From positions 1 through 44,432 of the forward strand of contig JAQVCU010000012.1 of assembly GCA_028689635.1 (NCBI GenBank): a stretch of DNA of 44,432 nucleotides. The letters run 5' to 3'. The stretch comes from Oscillospiraceae bacterium (GTDB taxonomy: Bacteria; Bacillota; Clostridia; Oscillospirales; Ruminococcaceae). This document shows positions 1 through 7,800 of the stretch, piece after piece (the first letter of the stretch is position 1; every line of letters starts with the position of its first letter). A program made the translations under genes and the position numbers. The notes beneath the pieces are model-generated. The model did no database searches and was not told the origin of the DNA. It saw nothing but the letters and a program-made list of their open reading frames with translations.

Positions 1-7
1 TTTGCTT

Positions 8-107
8 TGTCAAGAAGTTTTTGAGATTCTCTTTTGAAAACCCCCGCTTCCGGGCCGCTCTCACGGGACAGCTTTGTTATATTACCACACCCTCTCCCCT
101 CTGTCAA
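8..107 (-). promoter_or_regulatory. Tandem minus-strand promoters leaving the left edge (probable rRNA operon promoters)
   Basis: On the minus strand a consensus sigma-70 promoter is visible: -35 TTGACA at 102-107, a 17-base spacer, and -10 TAATAT at 79-84. A second exact TTGACA -35 lies at 8-13, so its -10 falls outside the window. Two strong promoters in tandem about 95 bases apart, with a short GC-rich hairpin-prone stretch between them, are typical of rRNA or other stable-RNA operons in Clostridia. The downstream gene is not in view, so the rRNA assignment is inference. No coding sequence is visible in 1-180. Confidence 0.6.
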
Positions 108-181
108 CTACTTTTTTAATTTCTTTTGGGTTTTGGTGAAATAATTTTTTCAGATTCCCTCTTTCTTTTTTGTCCGCCCCA

Positions 182-190
182 TGTTATAAT
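182..190 (+). promoter_or_regulatory. Extended -10 promoter of tRNA-Arg
   Basis: The sequence TGTTATAAT (TG at 182-183, TATAAT at 185-190) is a perfect extended -10 element 20 bases before the tRNA. The best -35 at 17-base spacing is a poor TTTCTT, which fits dependence on the extended -10. Confidence 0.6.
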
Positions 191-209
191 TAAGTTCGCA
201 TTTTAATAT

Positions 210-284
210 GCGCCTGTAGCTCAGTGGATAGAGCACTGGCCTCCGGAGCCGGGTGCGTAGGTTCGATTCCTATCAGGCGTACCA
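210..284 (+). tRNA. tRNA-Arg (anticodon CCG)
   Basis: A full cloverleaf can be folded. The acceptor stem pairs GCGCCTG with CAGGCGT (first pair G-U), the T arm contains GGTTCGATTCC, and the discriminator A is followed by an encoded CCA (282-284). The anticodon loop is CTCCGGA, giving anticodon CCG, which reads CGG arginine codons. It stands alone and is followed directly by an intrinsic terminator. Confidence 0.95.
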
Positions 285-286
285 AA

Positions 287-323
287 AATCCTTGCATCAT
301 ATCTGATGGCGCAAGGATTTTTT
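287..323 (+). terminator. Intrinsic terminator of tRNA-Arg
   Basis: AATCCTTGC (287-295) pairs with GCAAGGATT (311-319) and is followed by a run of T. It lies directly after the tRNA CCA end. Confidence 0.85.
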
Positions 324-640
324 CATAGGGGGATTATCCCCCTCTTGACGCGATTTTGTCCCGCTGTTGCTTGACAAAATCGCTGTCGCCCCCTTAGAAA
401 TAGGCGAACGATGGCATTCGCCCGTTCGCCGGGCGCAAAAAAGCAGCATCTACTGTTGCTGCTAAAGACATACAGCGTGATCTTGCCGCATTCGATTTGT
501 TGCAGGGCCACGCTGTTTTTTTGTGTCCACTTCAGCATGCGCGGAGTTTCATTCAAGCCCCATATCTCAACCGCACCCATAAATCCCGATCCATCCGCTG
601 TGCGCTGCAACGGTTTGTGCACCGGGCTTTTTATGGGTCT
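323..640. repeat. Densely structured non-coding element with serial perfect hairpins
   Basis: This stretch contains six separate perfect inverted repeats in a row: 328-342 (7-bp arms around a single T), 351-360/373-382 (10 bp), 403-410/423-430 (8 bp), 442-448/457-463 (7 bp), 472-479/509-516 (8 bp, followed by seven T), and 575-583/630-638 (9 bp). A 99-codon open frame covers 323-622 on the minus strand. Its start has no convincing ribosome binding site, its composition is unlike the neighbouring proteins, and every hairpin lies inside it. I read this as a dispersed structured intergenic element or RNA rather than a gene. Strand and function are unknown. Confidence 0.45.
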
Positions 641-947
641 CTCTTCGTTAACGCCTTTCTCTCCCCCTCATTTCCGGAATCTTCGGCAGATACTTATTAT
701 AAGGGGCTGTGCCCATGAATGATCCATTCCCGGACATGGCGGTTCCCTAGGCCTTGTTTTTTGCGGTTTTTATTCTATTCATTATCTATTCCGGCGGGCG
801 GGCCGCAAAAAGCGGGCTGCAAGCCAAAAGACGCCCGTGAGGGGTTCCAATTGTGTTCCGTCTCCTGTATGATGAAGCTGAACAGAATTTTTCGGCTTTT
901 TGTAACGAAACGTCCGAAAAGGCAACTAATAGGGCAAAAGGAGGTGA
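641..947 (+). promoter_or_regulatory. Gene-free leader with candidate ECF-type promoter
   Basis: No gene is supported here. Just upstream of the sigma factor, TGTAAC at 901-906 resembles an ECF -35 element, and GCAACTAAT at 922-930 may be its -10, the layout of autoregulated ECF operons. A weaker vegetative-like pair is TTCCAA at 845-850 with TATGAT at 868-873 (17-base spacer). Both are candidates only. Confidence 0.3.
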
Positions 948-1451
948 GTGGATCCTGTGCTGACGATCGAAACGCTGTATGAACGGTACAAAGATGATGT
1001 TTTCCGATACCTGGTCAGCCAGACCCGGGATGCCGCCTTGGCGGAGGATCTGCTTTCCGAAACCTTTCTCGGTGCTATCCGCTCGCTTCCTTCCTTCCGC
1101 GGCGGCTCCGATATTAAGACCTGGCTATTCTCCATCGCCAGAAATCGCTGGATGCAGCACTTGCGCCGTAAAAAGCCGGGGGTCTCCCTGGATGAACTGT
1201 CCGTCCTGCGGTTGGGGGACAGCTTTTCCGAGACCTTGGAGCTGCGGGCTGCCGCCGCCCGGGCCGCGGAGCTGCTGGGGTTGGAGGACGAGCGCAGCCG
1301 CCGCATATTTCTGCGGCGTGTGGAAGGCTTTTCCTATTTTGAGATCGCCCGGGAATTTGGCATTTCAGAGGGATCCGCCCGGGTCATCGATTTCCGGGTC
1401 AGAAAACGGATCCGTACCGTATTAGAAGAGGAGGGGTTCTACCGTGAATAA
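948..1451 (+). CDS. ECF-type RNA polymerase sigma factor
   Basis: A 167-residue sigma-70 family protein of extracytoplasmic-function size. It directs RNA polymerase to a small regulon, usually envelope stress. The N-terminal half carries region 2, with the DVFRYL helix, an AEDLLSETFLGAI segment and the promoter-melting stretch IKTWLFSIARNRW. The C-terminal half carries the region 4 helix-turn-helix (FSYFEIAREFGISEGSARV). Region 3 is absent, as in ECF sigmas. The start is uncertain: GTG 948 sits only 3 bases after AGGAGG, and GTG 957 sits 12 bases after it. Its stop overlaps the next gene by 8 bases, so it is translationally coupled to its anti-sigma factor. The precise ECF subgroup was not determined. 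Confidence 0.9.
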   Translation: MDPVLTIETLYERYKDDVFRYLVSQTRDAALAEDLLSETFLGAIRSLPSFRGGSDIKTWLFSIARNRWMQHLRRKKPGVSLDELSVLRLGDSFSETLELRAAAARAAELLGLEDERSRRIFLRRVEGFSYFEIAREFGISEGSARVIDFRVRKRIRTVLEEEGFYRE

Positions 1452-1992
1452 AATATCCTGCGGCGTATGCCGTGATCTGCTGCCCCTGGTGCAGGACGGC
1501 GTCGCCTGCGAAGACAGCCGCCGTCTTGTGGAGGAGCACCTCGCCGCCTGCCCGGACTGCCGCGCTCTTGAGGTGGGGGATGTCCCCATCGTTCCTGAAA
1601 AGATCGACGACCATCGCGTCCTCTCTTCCATCCGCCGCGGCCTAACGCTTTTGGGCCTGTTTTTGCTGGTGGCAGGCGCGGTGCTTGGGGTGGCGCTCTC
1701 CAACAGCATGGGGATGTTCTACAATTTTGCCCTCATGCCCCTGCTGGGCGCCCTGGGCTATTTTTTCCTTTCCCGCCGCTGGCCCTGGCTTCCGGCAGGC
1801 GTCCTTCTGCTCTCGCTGCTCTGGATCTTTTTCAGCCATTTCTGGGACGGCACCTTTGCTGAGGAAGGTTTTCAGACCTGGTTCCTGAGCGACGCTGTTT
1901 TCTATTCTGTCATTTATACTGTCCTTGTTCTGCTGGGCGTCCTCATCGCTGCCCTGTTGCGTTTTGCTTTCCGAAAGGAGGAGGCTCAATGA
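1444..1992 (+). CDS. Membrane-bound zinc-finger anti-sigma factor
   Basis: A 182-residue partner of the upstream ECF sigma. The N-terminus carries a zf-HC2-type anti-sigma domain: C6 and C9, and then the His-x3-Cys-x2-Cys motif at H32, C36 and C39. This domain normally holds the sigma factor at the membrane until a stress signal releases it. About four hydrophobic segments follow (around residues 60-80, 85-105, 110-125 and 145-170), ending in a basic tail. It starts with GTG inside the end of the sigma gene and its own stop overlaps the next ATG by 4 bases, so the three genes form one coupled unit. The inducing signal is not evident. Confidence 0.85.
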   Translation: MNKISCGVCRDLLPLVQDGVACEDSRRLVEEHLAACPDCRALEVGDVPIVPEKIDDHRVLSSIRRGLTLLGLFLLVAGAVLGVALSNSMGMFYNFALMPLLGALGYFFLSRRWPWLPAGVLLLSLLWIFFSHFWDGTFAEEGFQTWFLSDAVFYSVIYTVLVLLGVLIAALLRFAFRKEEAQ

Positions 1993-2777
1993 ACCGAAAA
2001 ACCAAACTTATCCTAAAAATAGGGGCCGCCCTTGTCGCCTTTGTCCTCATCGGCCTCGTGTTCACCGTTACCAACGCCATGGTAGGGAACCCGCTCTCCA
2101 AGGCTCTGGCCACCCACGATATCCGCAACTATATCTCCCGCACCTACAACGACCCCAACCTGACGGTGGACGCCGCGGTCTACAGTTTCAAATTTGGAGA
2201 GTACTTTTCCCATGTCCATTCCTCCGTCAGCGCGGACACCACATTTGCCGTTCATTGGTCCGGCGGGAAAATTATACGGGACGATTACGAAAGCAACGTC
2301 ACCAATCGCTGGAACACCTATATCCGGCTGGATCAGGTCTATGGGGACGCCGTGGAGGCCAAGCTGACCGCCGGCCTTCCCTGGGACTACGATATGGTCC
2401 TGGCAGGGCTGGATAAAAACGGCAACGAGGATTTTTCCCGCCTGGAACTGGACATGGAGGCCGACCCCTTCCACCCGCCTTTGAGCACCTATGTGACCGT
2501 TTATCTGTATACCGACGATCTCAGTTGGGAAAATTTAGCAGATACCGCTTTGCAGCTTGATCGTTTCCTCTCTCAAAACGGTTTTTATCCGGACTGGTAC
2601 GACGTGGTCTTAGAACCCACCGCCAAAAAAGACGACCGGTCGCTGGATTCCATCGGTGTTTATGATTTTCCCCGGGAAAAGCTTTCCCTTCCGGATCTTG
2701 CCGGAGTAATGGAAGCGCATTACGCCGACTGGGAGCGCAGCTGGGACGAAGTGAAAGAGGAAAAAGAAAAAGGCTGA
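1989..2777 (+). CDS. Membrane-anchored YfjL-like protein of unknown function
   Basis: A 262-residue protein with one N-terminal membrane anchor (about residues 8-30) and an extracytoplasmic remainder ending in a Lys/Glu-rich tail. The stretch VGNPLSKALATHDIRNY just after the anchor resembles the start of YfjL-like proteins that accompany ECF sigma/anti-sigma pairs in Firmicutes. No catalytic motif was recognised. The gene is preceded by GGAGG and overlaps the anti-sigma gene by 4 bases. Its position suggests it senses or responds to the same envelope signal, but that is inference. Confidence 0.6.
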   Translation: MNRKTKLILKIGAALVAFVLIGLVFTVTNAMVGNPLSKALATHDIRNYISRTYNDPNLTVDAAVYSFKFGEYFSHVHSSVSADTTFAVHWSGGKIIRDDYESNVTNRWNTYIRLDQVYGDAVEAKLTAGLPWDYDMVLAGLDKNGNEDFSRLELDMEADPFHPPLSTYVTVYLYTDDLSWENLADTALQLDRFLSQNGFYPDWYDVVLEPTAKKDDRSLDSIGVYDFPREKLSLPDLAGVMEAHYADWERSWDEVKEEKEKG

Positions 2778-2834
2778 ACCTCTCATTTTCCCGCTGTGCC
2801 GCCATCCTAAAGCCGTGATCTTTGCGAGTTTCTA

Positions 2835-2863
2835 TTGCAATGCCCCGCAAGAACAGGTAAAAT
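2835..2863 (+). promoter_or_regulatory. Sigma-70-type promoter of nfnAB
   Basis: TTGCAA (2835-2840), a 17-base spacer and TAAAAT (2858-2863) lie about 95 bases before the nfnA start. Confidence 0.6.
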
Positions 2864-2959
2864 AACAAAGAAACCCGTCCGCTGCCCGTCAATCGCGCAA
2901 AAGCAGGGTGTTTTTGTGCGGCTCGCAGCGCCCTTAACCTTCTAAAGCGAGGTATTGTC

Positions 2960-3802
2960 ATGTATCAAATATTAAAAAAGCAGGCGCTTAACCCCACCGT
3001 TACCCTGATGGAGATCGAAGCGCCCCTGGTGGCCAAAAAGGCCGAACCCGGACAGTTCATCATCCTTCGCGTGGATGAAAACGGCGAGCGCATCCCGCTT
3101 ACCGTGGCTGATTTTGACCGGGAAAAGGGCACCGTCACCATCATCTTTCAGATCGTCGGCGCCACCACTGAAGCGCTGAACCACCTGCAGGAGGGGGATC
3201 GCCTATCCGATTTTGTGGGCCCCCTGGGCGTTGCCTCCCATACGGAAGGCCTGAAAAAGGTGGCCGTAGTCGGCGGCGGCGTGGGCTGCGCCATCGCCTA
3301 TCCCATTGCCAAGAAGCTGCACCGCCAGGGCGCCACCGTCCATTCCATTATCGGCTTTCGCAGCCGGGATCTGGTCATTTTGGAAAACGAATTTGCCCAG
3401 GCCAGCGACAAGCTCCGCATCATGACCGACGACGGCAGCTACGGCGCCAAGGGTCTGGTCACCAGCGCCTTGAAGGAACTGATCGAAAGCGGAGAAACCT
3501 ACGACGAGGTCATCGCCATCGGCCCGCTGGTCATGATGAAATTTGTCGCCGCCCTCACCCGGGAATACGGCCTCAAAACCGTGGTCTCCATGAATCCCAT
3601 CATGATCGACGGCACCGGCATGTGCGGCGGCTGCCGCCTTACCGTGGGCGGCAAAACCAAGTTTGCCTGCGTAGACGGCCCGGATTTTGACGGCCATGAG
3701 GTGGATTTTGACGAGGCCATGGAGCGTGCCTCCATGTATAAGGCCTTTGAGCGCCGCCGTCACGAAGAGACCTGCGAATTGTTCAAAAAGGAGGTGCGCT
3801 GA
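2960..3802 (+). CDS. nfnA: NfnA, FAD/NAD-binding subunit of NADH-dependent ferredoxin:NADP+ oxidoreductase
   Basis: A 280-residue subunit of the NfnAB (SudBA-like) flavoprotein, which couples NADH and reduced ferredoxin oxidation to NADP+ reduction by electron bifurcation. The N-terminal ferredoxin-reductase-like FAD domain is followed by an NAD-binding fold (VAVVGGGVGCAIAYPIAKKL). A C-terminal [2Fe-2S] site is marked by C222, C225 and C237 (MCGGCR...FACVDG). Dihydroorotate dehydrogenase electron-transfer subunits (PyrK) share this fold. The immediate downstream partner nfnB, 3 bases away, makes NfnA the better call, and no pyrD is present. The ATG follows a GAGG at good spacing. Confidence 0.9.
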   Translation: MYQILKKQALNPTVTLMEIEAPLVAKKAEPGQFIILRVDENGERIPLTVADFDREKGTVTIIFQIVGATTEALNHLQEGDRLSDFVGPLGVASHTEGLKKVAVVGGGVGCAIAYPIAKKLHRQGATVHSIIGFRSRDLVILENEFAQASDKLRIMTDDGSYGAKGLVTSALKELIESGETYDEVIAIGPLVMMKFVAALTREYGLKTVVSMNPIMIDGTGMCGGCRLTVGGKTKFACVDGPDFDGHEVDFDEAMERASMYKAFERRRHEETCELFKKEVR

Positions 3803-3805
3803 GCC

Positions 3806-5203
3806 ATGGCCAATATGTCCCTGAAAAAAAATGAAATGCCCACCCAGGCCCCCGATATCCGCAACCACAATTTTCTGGAGGTAGCCCTGGGCTATACCGA
3901 GGCTCAGGCCCTGGACGAAGCCGCCCGCTGCCTCAATTGCAAAAACATGCCCTGCGTCGCCGGATGCCCGGTGCAGATCCATATCCCCGCCTTTATCCAA
4001 AAGGTAGCCGCGGGAGAATTTGAGGAAGCCTACCAGATCATCAGCGAAGCTTCCTCCCTGCCCGCCGTCTGCGGCCGCGTCTGCCCCCAGGAGAGCCAGT
4101 GCGAGGAAAAATGCGTCCGCGGCGTCAAGGGCGAGCCGGTGGGCATCGGCCGCCTGGAGCGCTTTGTCGCGGATTGGCACAACGAGCACAGCGACCCCTC
4201 CTGCGTAAAACGTCCGGCGCCCAACGGCTACCGGGCCGCCGTCATCGGCTCCGGCCCTTCCGGCCTCACCTGCGCCGGGGATCTGGCGAAAAAAGGCTAT
4301 GACGTCACGGTGTTTGAGGCGCTTCATCTCTCCGGCGGCGTACTGGTCTACGGCATTCCGGAATTCCGTCTGCCCAAGGCCATCGTCCAAAAGGAAGTGG
4401 ATACCCTCAAGGCCCTGGGCGTCAAGGTGGAGACCAACATGGTCATCGGCAAGGTGCTCTCTGTGGATGAGCTTTTTGAAATGGGCTTTGAGTCCGTGTT
4501 CATCGGCTCCGGCGCCGGCCTGCCCCGCTTTATGAATATCCCCGGGGAAAACCTGAAAGGCGTCTACTCCGCCAACGAATTCCTCACCCGCGTCAACCTG
4601 ATGAAGGCCTACCGGGACGGCAGCGCCACCCCCATCCAGGACGCCAAAAAGGTGGCTGTGGTGGGCGGCGGCAACGTGGCTATGGACGCCGCCCGCTGCG
4701 CCAAACGCCTGGGCGCCGAGGAGGTCACCATCGTTTACCGCCGTTCCGAGGAAGAGCTTCCCGCCCGAAAGGAAGAAGTGGAGCACGCCAAAGAGGAAGG
4801 AGTCCTCTTCCGTCTGCTCACCAACCCGGTGGAGATCCTCTCCGGCGAGAACGGCTTTGTAGGCGGCATCACCTGCGTGGAAATGACTTTGGGCGAGCCC
4901 GATGAATCCGGCCGCCGCCGCCCGGTCGTCAAGGAGGGTTCCGAGTTCACCATCGACGTGGACTGCGTCATCATGGCCATCGGCACCTCCCCCAACCCAC
5001 TGATCAAATCCACCACCCAGGGGCTGGAGACCCAGCGCTGGGGCGGCATCATCGCCGACGAGGAGACTGGCCTTACCTCCCGCGAGGGCGTTTACGCCGG
5101 AGGGGACGCCGTCACCGGCGCCGCCACCGTCATCCTGGCCATGGGGGCCGGAAAGGCCGCCGCCAAAGCCATGGACGAGTACATGCAGAGCAAGGCGAAA
5201 TAA
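3806..5203 (+). CDS. nfnB: NfnB, NADPH-binding large subunit (GltD-like flavoprotein)
   Basis: A 465-residue flavoprotein of the glutamate synthase small-subunit family, often annotated gltA/gltD. The N-terminus holds two iron-sulfur cluster motifs: C42, C45, C50, C54 and then C89, C93, C99, C103. An FAD-binding Rossmann fold follows (AAVIGSGPSGLTCAGDLAKK), then an NADP-binding fold (KVAVVGGGNVAMDAARCAKRLG), and a C-terminal GDAVTGAATVILAMGAGK motif. Pairing with nfnA identifies it as the bifurcating transhydrogenase rather than a glutamate synthase subunit. The real glutamate synthase subunits lie at 20.7-27.1 kb. AGGAGGTG precedes the ATG, and a terminator follows. Confidence 0.9.
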   Translation: MANMSLKKNEMPTQAPDIRNHNFLEVALGYTEAQALDEAARCLNCKNMPCVAGCPVQIHIPAFIQKVAAGEFEEAYQIISEASSLPAVCGRVCPQESQCEEKCVRGVKGEPVGIGRLERFVADWHNEHSDPSCVKRPAPNGYRAAVIGSGPSGLTCAGDLAKKGYDVTVFEALHLSGGVLVYGIPEFRLPKAIVQKEVDTLKALGVKVETNMVIGKVLSVDELFEMGFESVFIGSGAGLPRFMNIPGENLKGVYSANEFLTRVNLMKAYRDGSATPIQDAKKVAVVGGGNVAMDAARCAKRLGAEEVTIVYRRSEEELPARKEEVEHAKEEGVLFRLLTNPVEILSGENGFVGGITCVEMTLGEPDESGRRRPVVKEGSEFTIDVDCVIMAIGTSPNPLIKSTTQGLETQRWGGIIADEETGLTSREGVYAGGDAVTGAATVILAMGAGKAAAKAMDEYMQSKAK

Positions 5204-5219
5204 CCTTTCTGTTTTTCAG

Positions 5220-5253
5220 CGCCCACCGGAGCTCTTTTCCGGCGGGCGTTTTT
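5220..5253 (+). terminator. Intrinsic terminator after nfnB
   Basis: CGCCCACCGG (5220-5229) pairs with CCGGCGGGCG (5239-5248), followed by TTTTT. Confidence 0.85.
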
Positions 5254-5280
5254 GCTCCTTTCGGATTTTTTCGATTGTGT

Positions 5281-5309
5281 TTGTGCTTTCCCCCAAATGG
5301 ATATATAAT
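5281..5309 (+). promoter_or_regulatory. Promoter of the trkA pair
   Basis: TTGTGC (5281-5286), a 17-base spacer and perfect TATAAT (5304-5309). Confidence 0.7.
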
Positions 5310-5419
5310 AAGCTTATTATGGGCTGCGGGGCCTGTCGCCCTGGCCTGCCCCTGCAAAGTCCGGTGCGCCGCTCGCCGGAAAAGCGGCGGCTCCGCTGTG
5401 TCGGAGCCCGGGAGTGCCT

Positions 5420-6040
5420 ATGAATATTCTCATCGTCGGCTGCGGCAAGGTGGGTTCCACCCTCGCCTCTGTTCTAAACCAGATCGGCCACGACGTCTCC
5501 ATCATCGACCGGGATGAATCCCGCTTTGGGCTTTTGGCCCCCAGCTTTACCGGCTATACCATCACCGGCGTTCCCATCGACCAGGATATTCTTCGCCGGG
5601 CGGGTATCGACGGCTGCGACGCGGTCATCGCCGTAACGGAAAACGACAACGTCAACATCATGGTCTGCGAGCTGGCGCGGGAAGTTTTTCATGTCGGCAC
5701 CGTCCTGGCCCGTGTGTACGATTCCCGCCGCCGGGACGTGTTTACCCATTTTAAGCTGGAGACCGTCTGTCCCACCGACCTGACGGTCGACGCCGTCTGC
5801 GCCGTGCTGGACGGCGCCTCCCTCACCCGGCACATCGCCTTTGGGGATACCACCGTTTCCTATCTGACCAAGCCCGTCGGCAAGGCCTGGATCGGCCATC
5901 TCCCCTCCCACGTCGTCCCGCCCGAGGGCTCCGTGGTCTTTGGCGTCCTGCATCCGGACGGCAAATTTGAGCTTGTCAATTCCTGCGAGAACCTGCTCAC
6001 CTCGTCCGACCGTCTTGTGCTGGCCCACACCCTGAACTAA
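5420..6040 (+). CDS. trkA: TrkA/KtrA-type K+ channel regulatory protein, first copy
   Basis: About 206 residues. The N-terminal RCK_N Rossmann fold begins MNILIVGCGKVGSTLASVLNQ, with the acidic end of beta 2 in SIIDRDESRF, and an RCK_C-like region follows. Such proteins sit on the cytoplasmic face of Trk/Ktr potassium channels and gate them through NAD(H) or ATP/ADP binding. I prefer ATG 5420 over an in-frame GTG at 5414 because GGGAG then has 7-base spacing. It is followed 53 bases later by a second trkA. No membrane subunit (TrkH/KtrB) is present in the window, so the channel partner lies elsewhere. Confidence 0.85.
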   Translation: MNILIVGCGKVGSTLASVLNQIGHDVSIIDRDESRFGLLAPSFTGYTITGVPIDQDILRRAGIDGCDAVIAVTENDNVNIMVCELAREVFHVGTVLARVYDSRRRDVFTHFKLETVCPTDLTVDAVCAVLDGASLTRHIAFGDTTVSYLTKPVGKAWIGHLPSHVVPPEGSVVFGVLHPDGKFELVNSCENLLTSSDRLVLAHTLN

Positions 6041-6093
6041 CGCCCTTTGGGACGGCGGCCTGCCGCGTTGGGCGGCGGAAAGGAGCTATTTGT

Positions 6094-6753
6094 ATGAAGA
6101 TCATTGTTGTAGGCGGCGGAAAGGTCGGCTACTACCTTACCAAAACTTTGCTGGAGCACGGCTATCAGCCGGTTCTGATCGAAGAGCAGAAGGCCCTGTG
6201 CACCCGCACCGCCAACGAGCTGGATATCCCTGTGATCTGCGGCGACGGCACCATGATCGACGTTTTGGAAAACGCCGGCGTGCGCCAGTGCGACGCCCTC
6301 ATCGGCGTCACCGGGCAGGATGAAAACAACATGATCGCCTGCCAGCTGGCGAAAAACCTCTTCCATGTCCCGCGCACCATCGCCAAGGTCAACAACCCCA
6401 AAAACCTTTCGATCATGAAAAAGCTGGGCGTGGATATCCCCATCAACAGCACAGAAAACATCGCCCGCCTGCTGGAGCGGGAGGTAGACGCCGCGGCCAT
6501 CAAGCAGCTGATGCCCCTCAACCAGGGCACCTCCTCCCTCAGCGAGCTGCAGCTGCCCGCCGATTATAAGCTTCACGGCGTCCGTCTAAGCGAACTGCGC
6601 CTGCCGGAGGAATCCATCATCGTCTCCATCACCCGCGGCAGCGAGCTGGTCATCCCCCGAGGCAGTACCCAGATCCTCAGCCGCGACAAAATCATCGTCA
6701 TCTGTAAAAACAGCGTCCTGCACGAGCTCAGCACCGCCCTGTGCCTGGAATGA
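6094..6753 (+). CDS. trkA: TrkA/KtrA-type K+ channel regulatory protein, second copy
   Basis: 219 residues. RCK_N domain with MKIIVVGGGKVGYYLTKTLLE and GDGTMIDVLENAGVRQCDALIGVTG, followed by an RCK_C domain (LHGVRLSELRLPEESIIVSITRG...) that binds regulatory nucleotides or ions. GGAGC precedes the ATG. The two copies differ substantially, so they probably form a hetero-assembly or serve different channels rather than being a recent duplication. The domains are arranged as in single-RCK KtrA/TrkA proteins, not the double-RCK E. coli TrkA. Confidence 0.85.
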   Translation: MKIIVVGGGKVGYYLTKTLLEHGYQPVLIEEQKALCTRTANELDIPVICGDGTMIDVLENAGVRQCDALIGVTGQDENNMIACQLAKNLFHVPRTIAKVNNPKNLSIMKKLGVDIPINSTENIARLLEREVDAAAIKQLMPLNQGTSSLSELQLPADYKLHGVRLSELRLPEESIIVSITRGSELVIPRGSTQILSRDKIIVICKNSVLHELSTALCLE

Positions 6754-6802
6754 CGCTTCCCAACAGCCCGGACATTACGATAGCCTGAAAGGACTGCTTC
6801 CC

Positions 6803-7702
6803 ATGAACTCATCAAAACACATTGGCCTTTGGGCCAAGCTTGCCCTCTTTTTTGCCGCCCTGATCTGGGGCGCCTCCTTTATCGTCATGAAGGATTCTGT
6901 CACCACCTTCCCCCCAAACATCCTACTGGGGATCCGTTTTACCATCGCCACCCTGCTGCTGTGCGTCATCTTTTTCCGGCGTCTGAAGCTCTTTAACCGG
7001 GAATATCTGTTTCACGGCGGGGTCATCGGCCTGTGCCTGTTTTTGGCCTACTGTACCCAGACCATCGGCCTTACGGGCACCACTCCCGGCAAAAACGCCT
7101 TCCTCACCGCCGTCTACTGTGTGCTGGTCCCCTTCCTGCTTTGGGCCTTTTACAAAGCGCGGCCCGATATTTTCAACTGCGCCGCGGCGGTGCTCTGCAT
7201 CACCGGCATCGGCCTGGTGGCCTTGGACGGGAATTTTACCATGGGCTACGGCGACGCCCTGACCTTAGTGGGCGGCTTCTTTTTTGCCATGCACATGATC
7301 ACCGTATCCCGCTTCAGCCAAAACAAAGACCCGGTGCTGCTCACCATCACCCAATTTGGCTTCGTGGCCATCTTTTCCTGGATCACCGGCCTGATTTTTG
7401 AGCCCTTCCCCACCGAGTTTCCGGCCCACTCCTGGGGCGGCATCCTCTATCTTGCGGTTTTTGCCACCGCCCTGTGCCTGCTGCTGCAAAACGTGGGGCA
7501 AAAGTATACGGCCCCCGCTTCCGCCGCTATCCTGCTTTCTTTGGAATCTGTTTTTGGGATACTTTTTTCGGTGCTGTTCTACGACGAGCCCCTCTCTCCC
7601 CGCCTGATCTGCGGCTTTGTGCTGATCTTTGTGGCGGTCATCACCTCGGAGACCAAGCTTTCCTTCCTCTTTCCCAAGAAAAACAAGGCCCCCACTGCAT
7701 AA
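6803..7702 (+). CDS. EamA/DMT-family transporter
   Basis: 299 residues with about ten hydrophobic helices in two EamA repeats. The first repeat holds LIWGASFIVMKD and the second contains YTAPASAAILLSLESVFGILFSVLFYDEPLS, a signature of the drug/metabolite transporter superfamily. It is an inner-membrane exporter or permease of small metabolites; the substrate cannot be read from sequence. It lies 49 bases after trkA in the same orientation and ends at a strong bidirectional terminator shared with birA. Confidence 0.85.
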   Translation: MNSSKHIGLWAKLALFFAALIWGASFIVMKDSVTTFPPNILLGIRFTIATLLLCVIFFRRLKLFNREYLFHGGVIGLCLFLAYCTQTIGLTGTTPGKNAFLTAVYCVLVPFLLWAFYKARPDIFNCAAAVLCITGIGLVALDGNFTMGYGDALTLVGGFFFAMHMITVSRFSQNKDPVLLTITQFGFVAIFSWITGLIFEPFPTEFPAHSWGGILYLAVFATALCLLLQNVGQKYTAPASAAILLSLESVFGILFSVLFYDEPLSPRLICGFVLIFVAVITSETKLSFLFPKKNKAPTA

Positions 7703-7731
7703 AGCGCGGCGGACGCCCACATGGCAACTGC

Positions 7732-7772
7732 AAAAAAGCCCGAGCCGGTTCATCCCGGCCCGGGCTTTTCTT
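7732..7772. terminator. Bidirectional terminator between EamA and birA
   Basis: A run of A, then GCCCGAGCCGG (7738-7748), pairs with CCGGCCCGGGC (7755-7765), followed by TTTTCTTTTTT. It serves the converging genes on both strands. Confidence 0.85.
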
Positions 7773-7800
7773 TTTTGCTGGTTTTCGATCCATCGGGCGT

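Noticed and set aside
323-622. 99-codon minus-strand open frame as a protein gene
   Set aside because: No ribosome site, atypical Cys/Arg/Phe-rich composition, and every hairpin of the structured element lies within it. The frame is better explained as a by-product of the repeat.
719-982. 87-codon plus-strand frame before the sigma factor
   Set aside because: No ribosome site, no family resemblance, and it overlaps the sigma factor start and its promoter region.
3203-4786. 527-codon minus-strand open frame opposite nfnA/nfnB
   Set aside because: Gly/His/Ala-rich translation with no family resemblance, antisense to two well-recognised genes. GC-rich third positions keep such frames open.
2960-5203. 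PyrK/dihydroorotate dehydrogenase or true glutamate synthase subunits
   Set aside because: No pyrD is adjacent, the two genes are paired as in NfnAB, and the actual glutamate synthase subunits are encoded at 20.7-27.1 kb.
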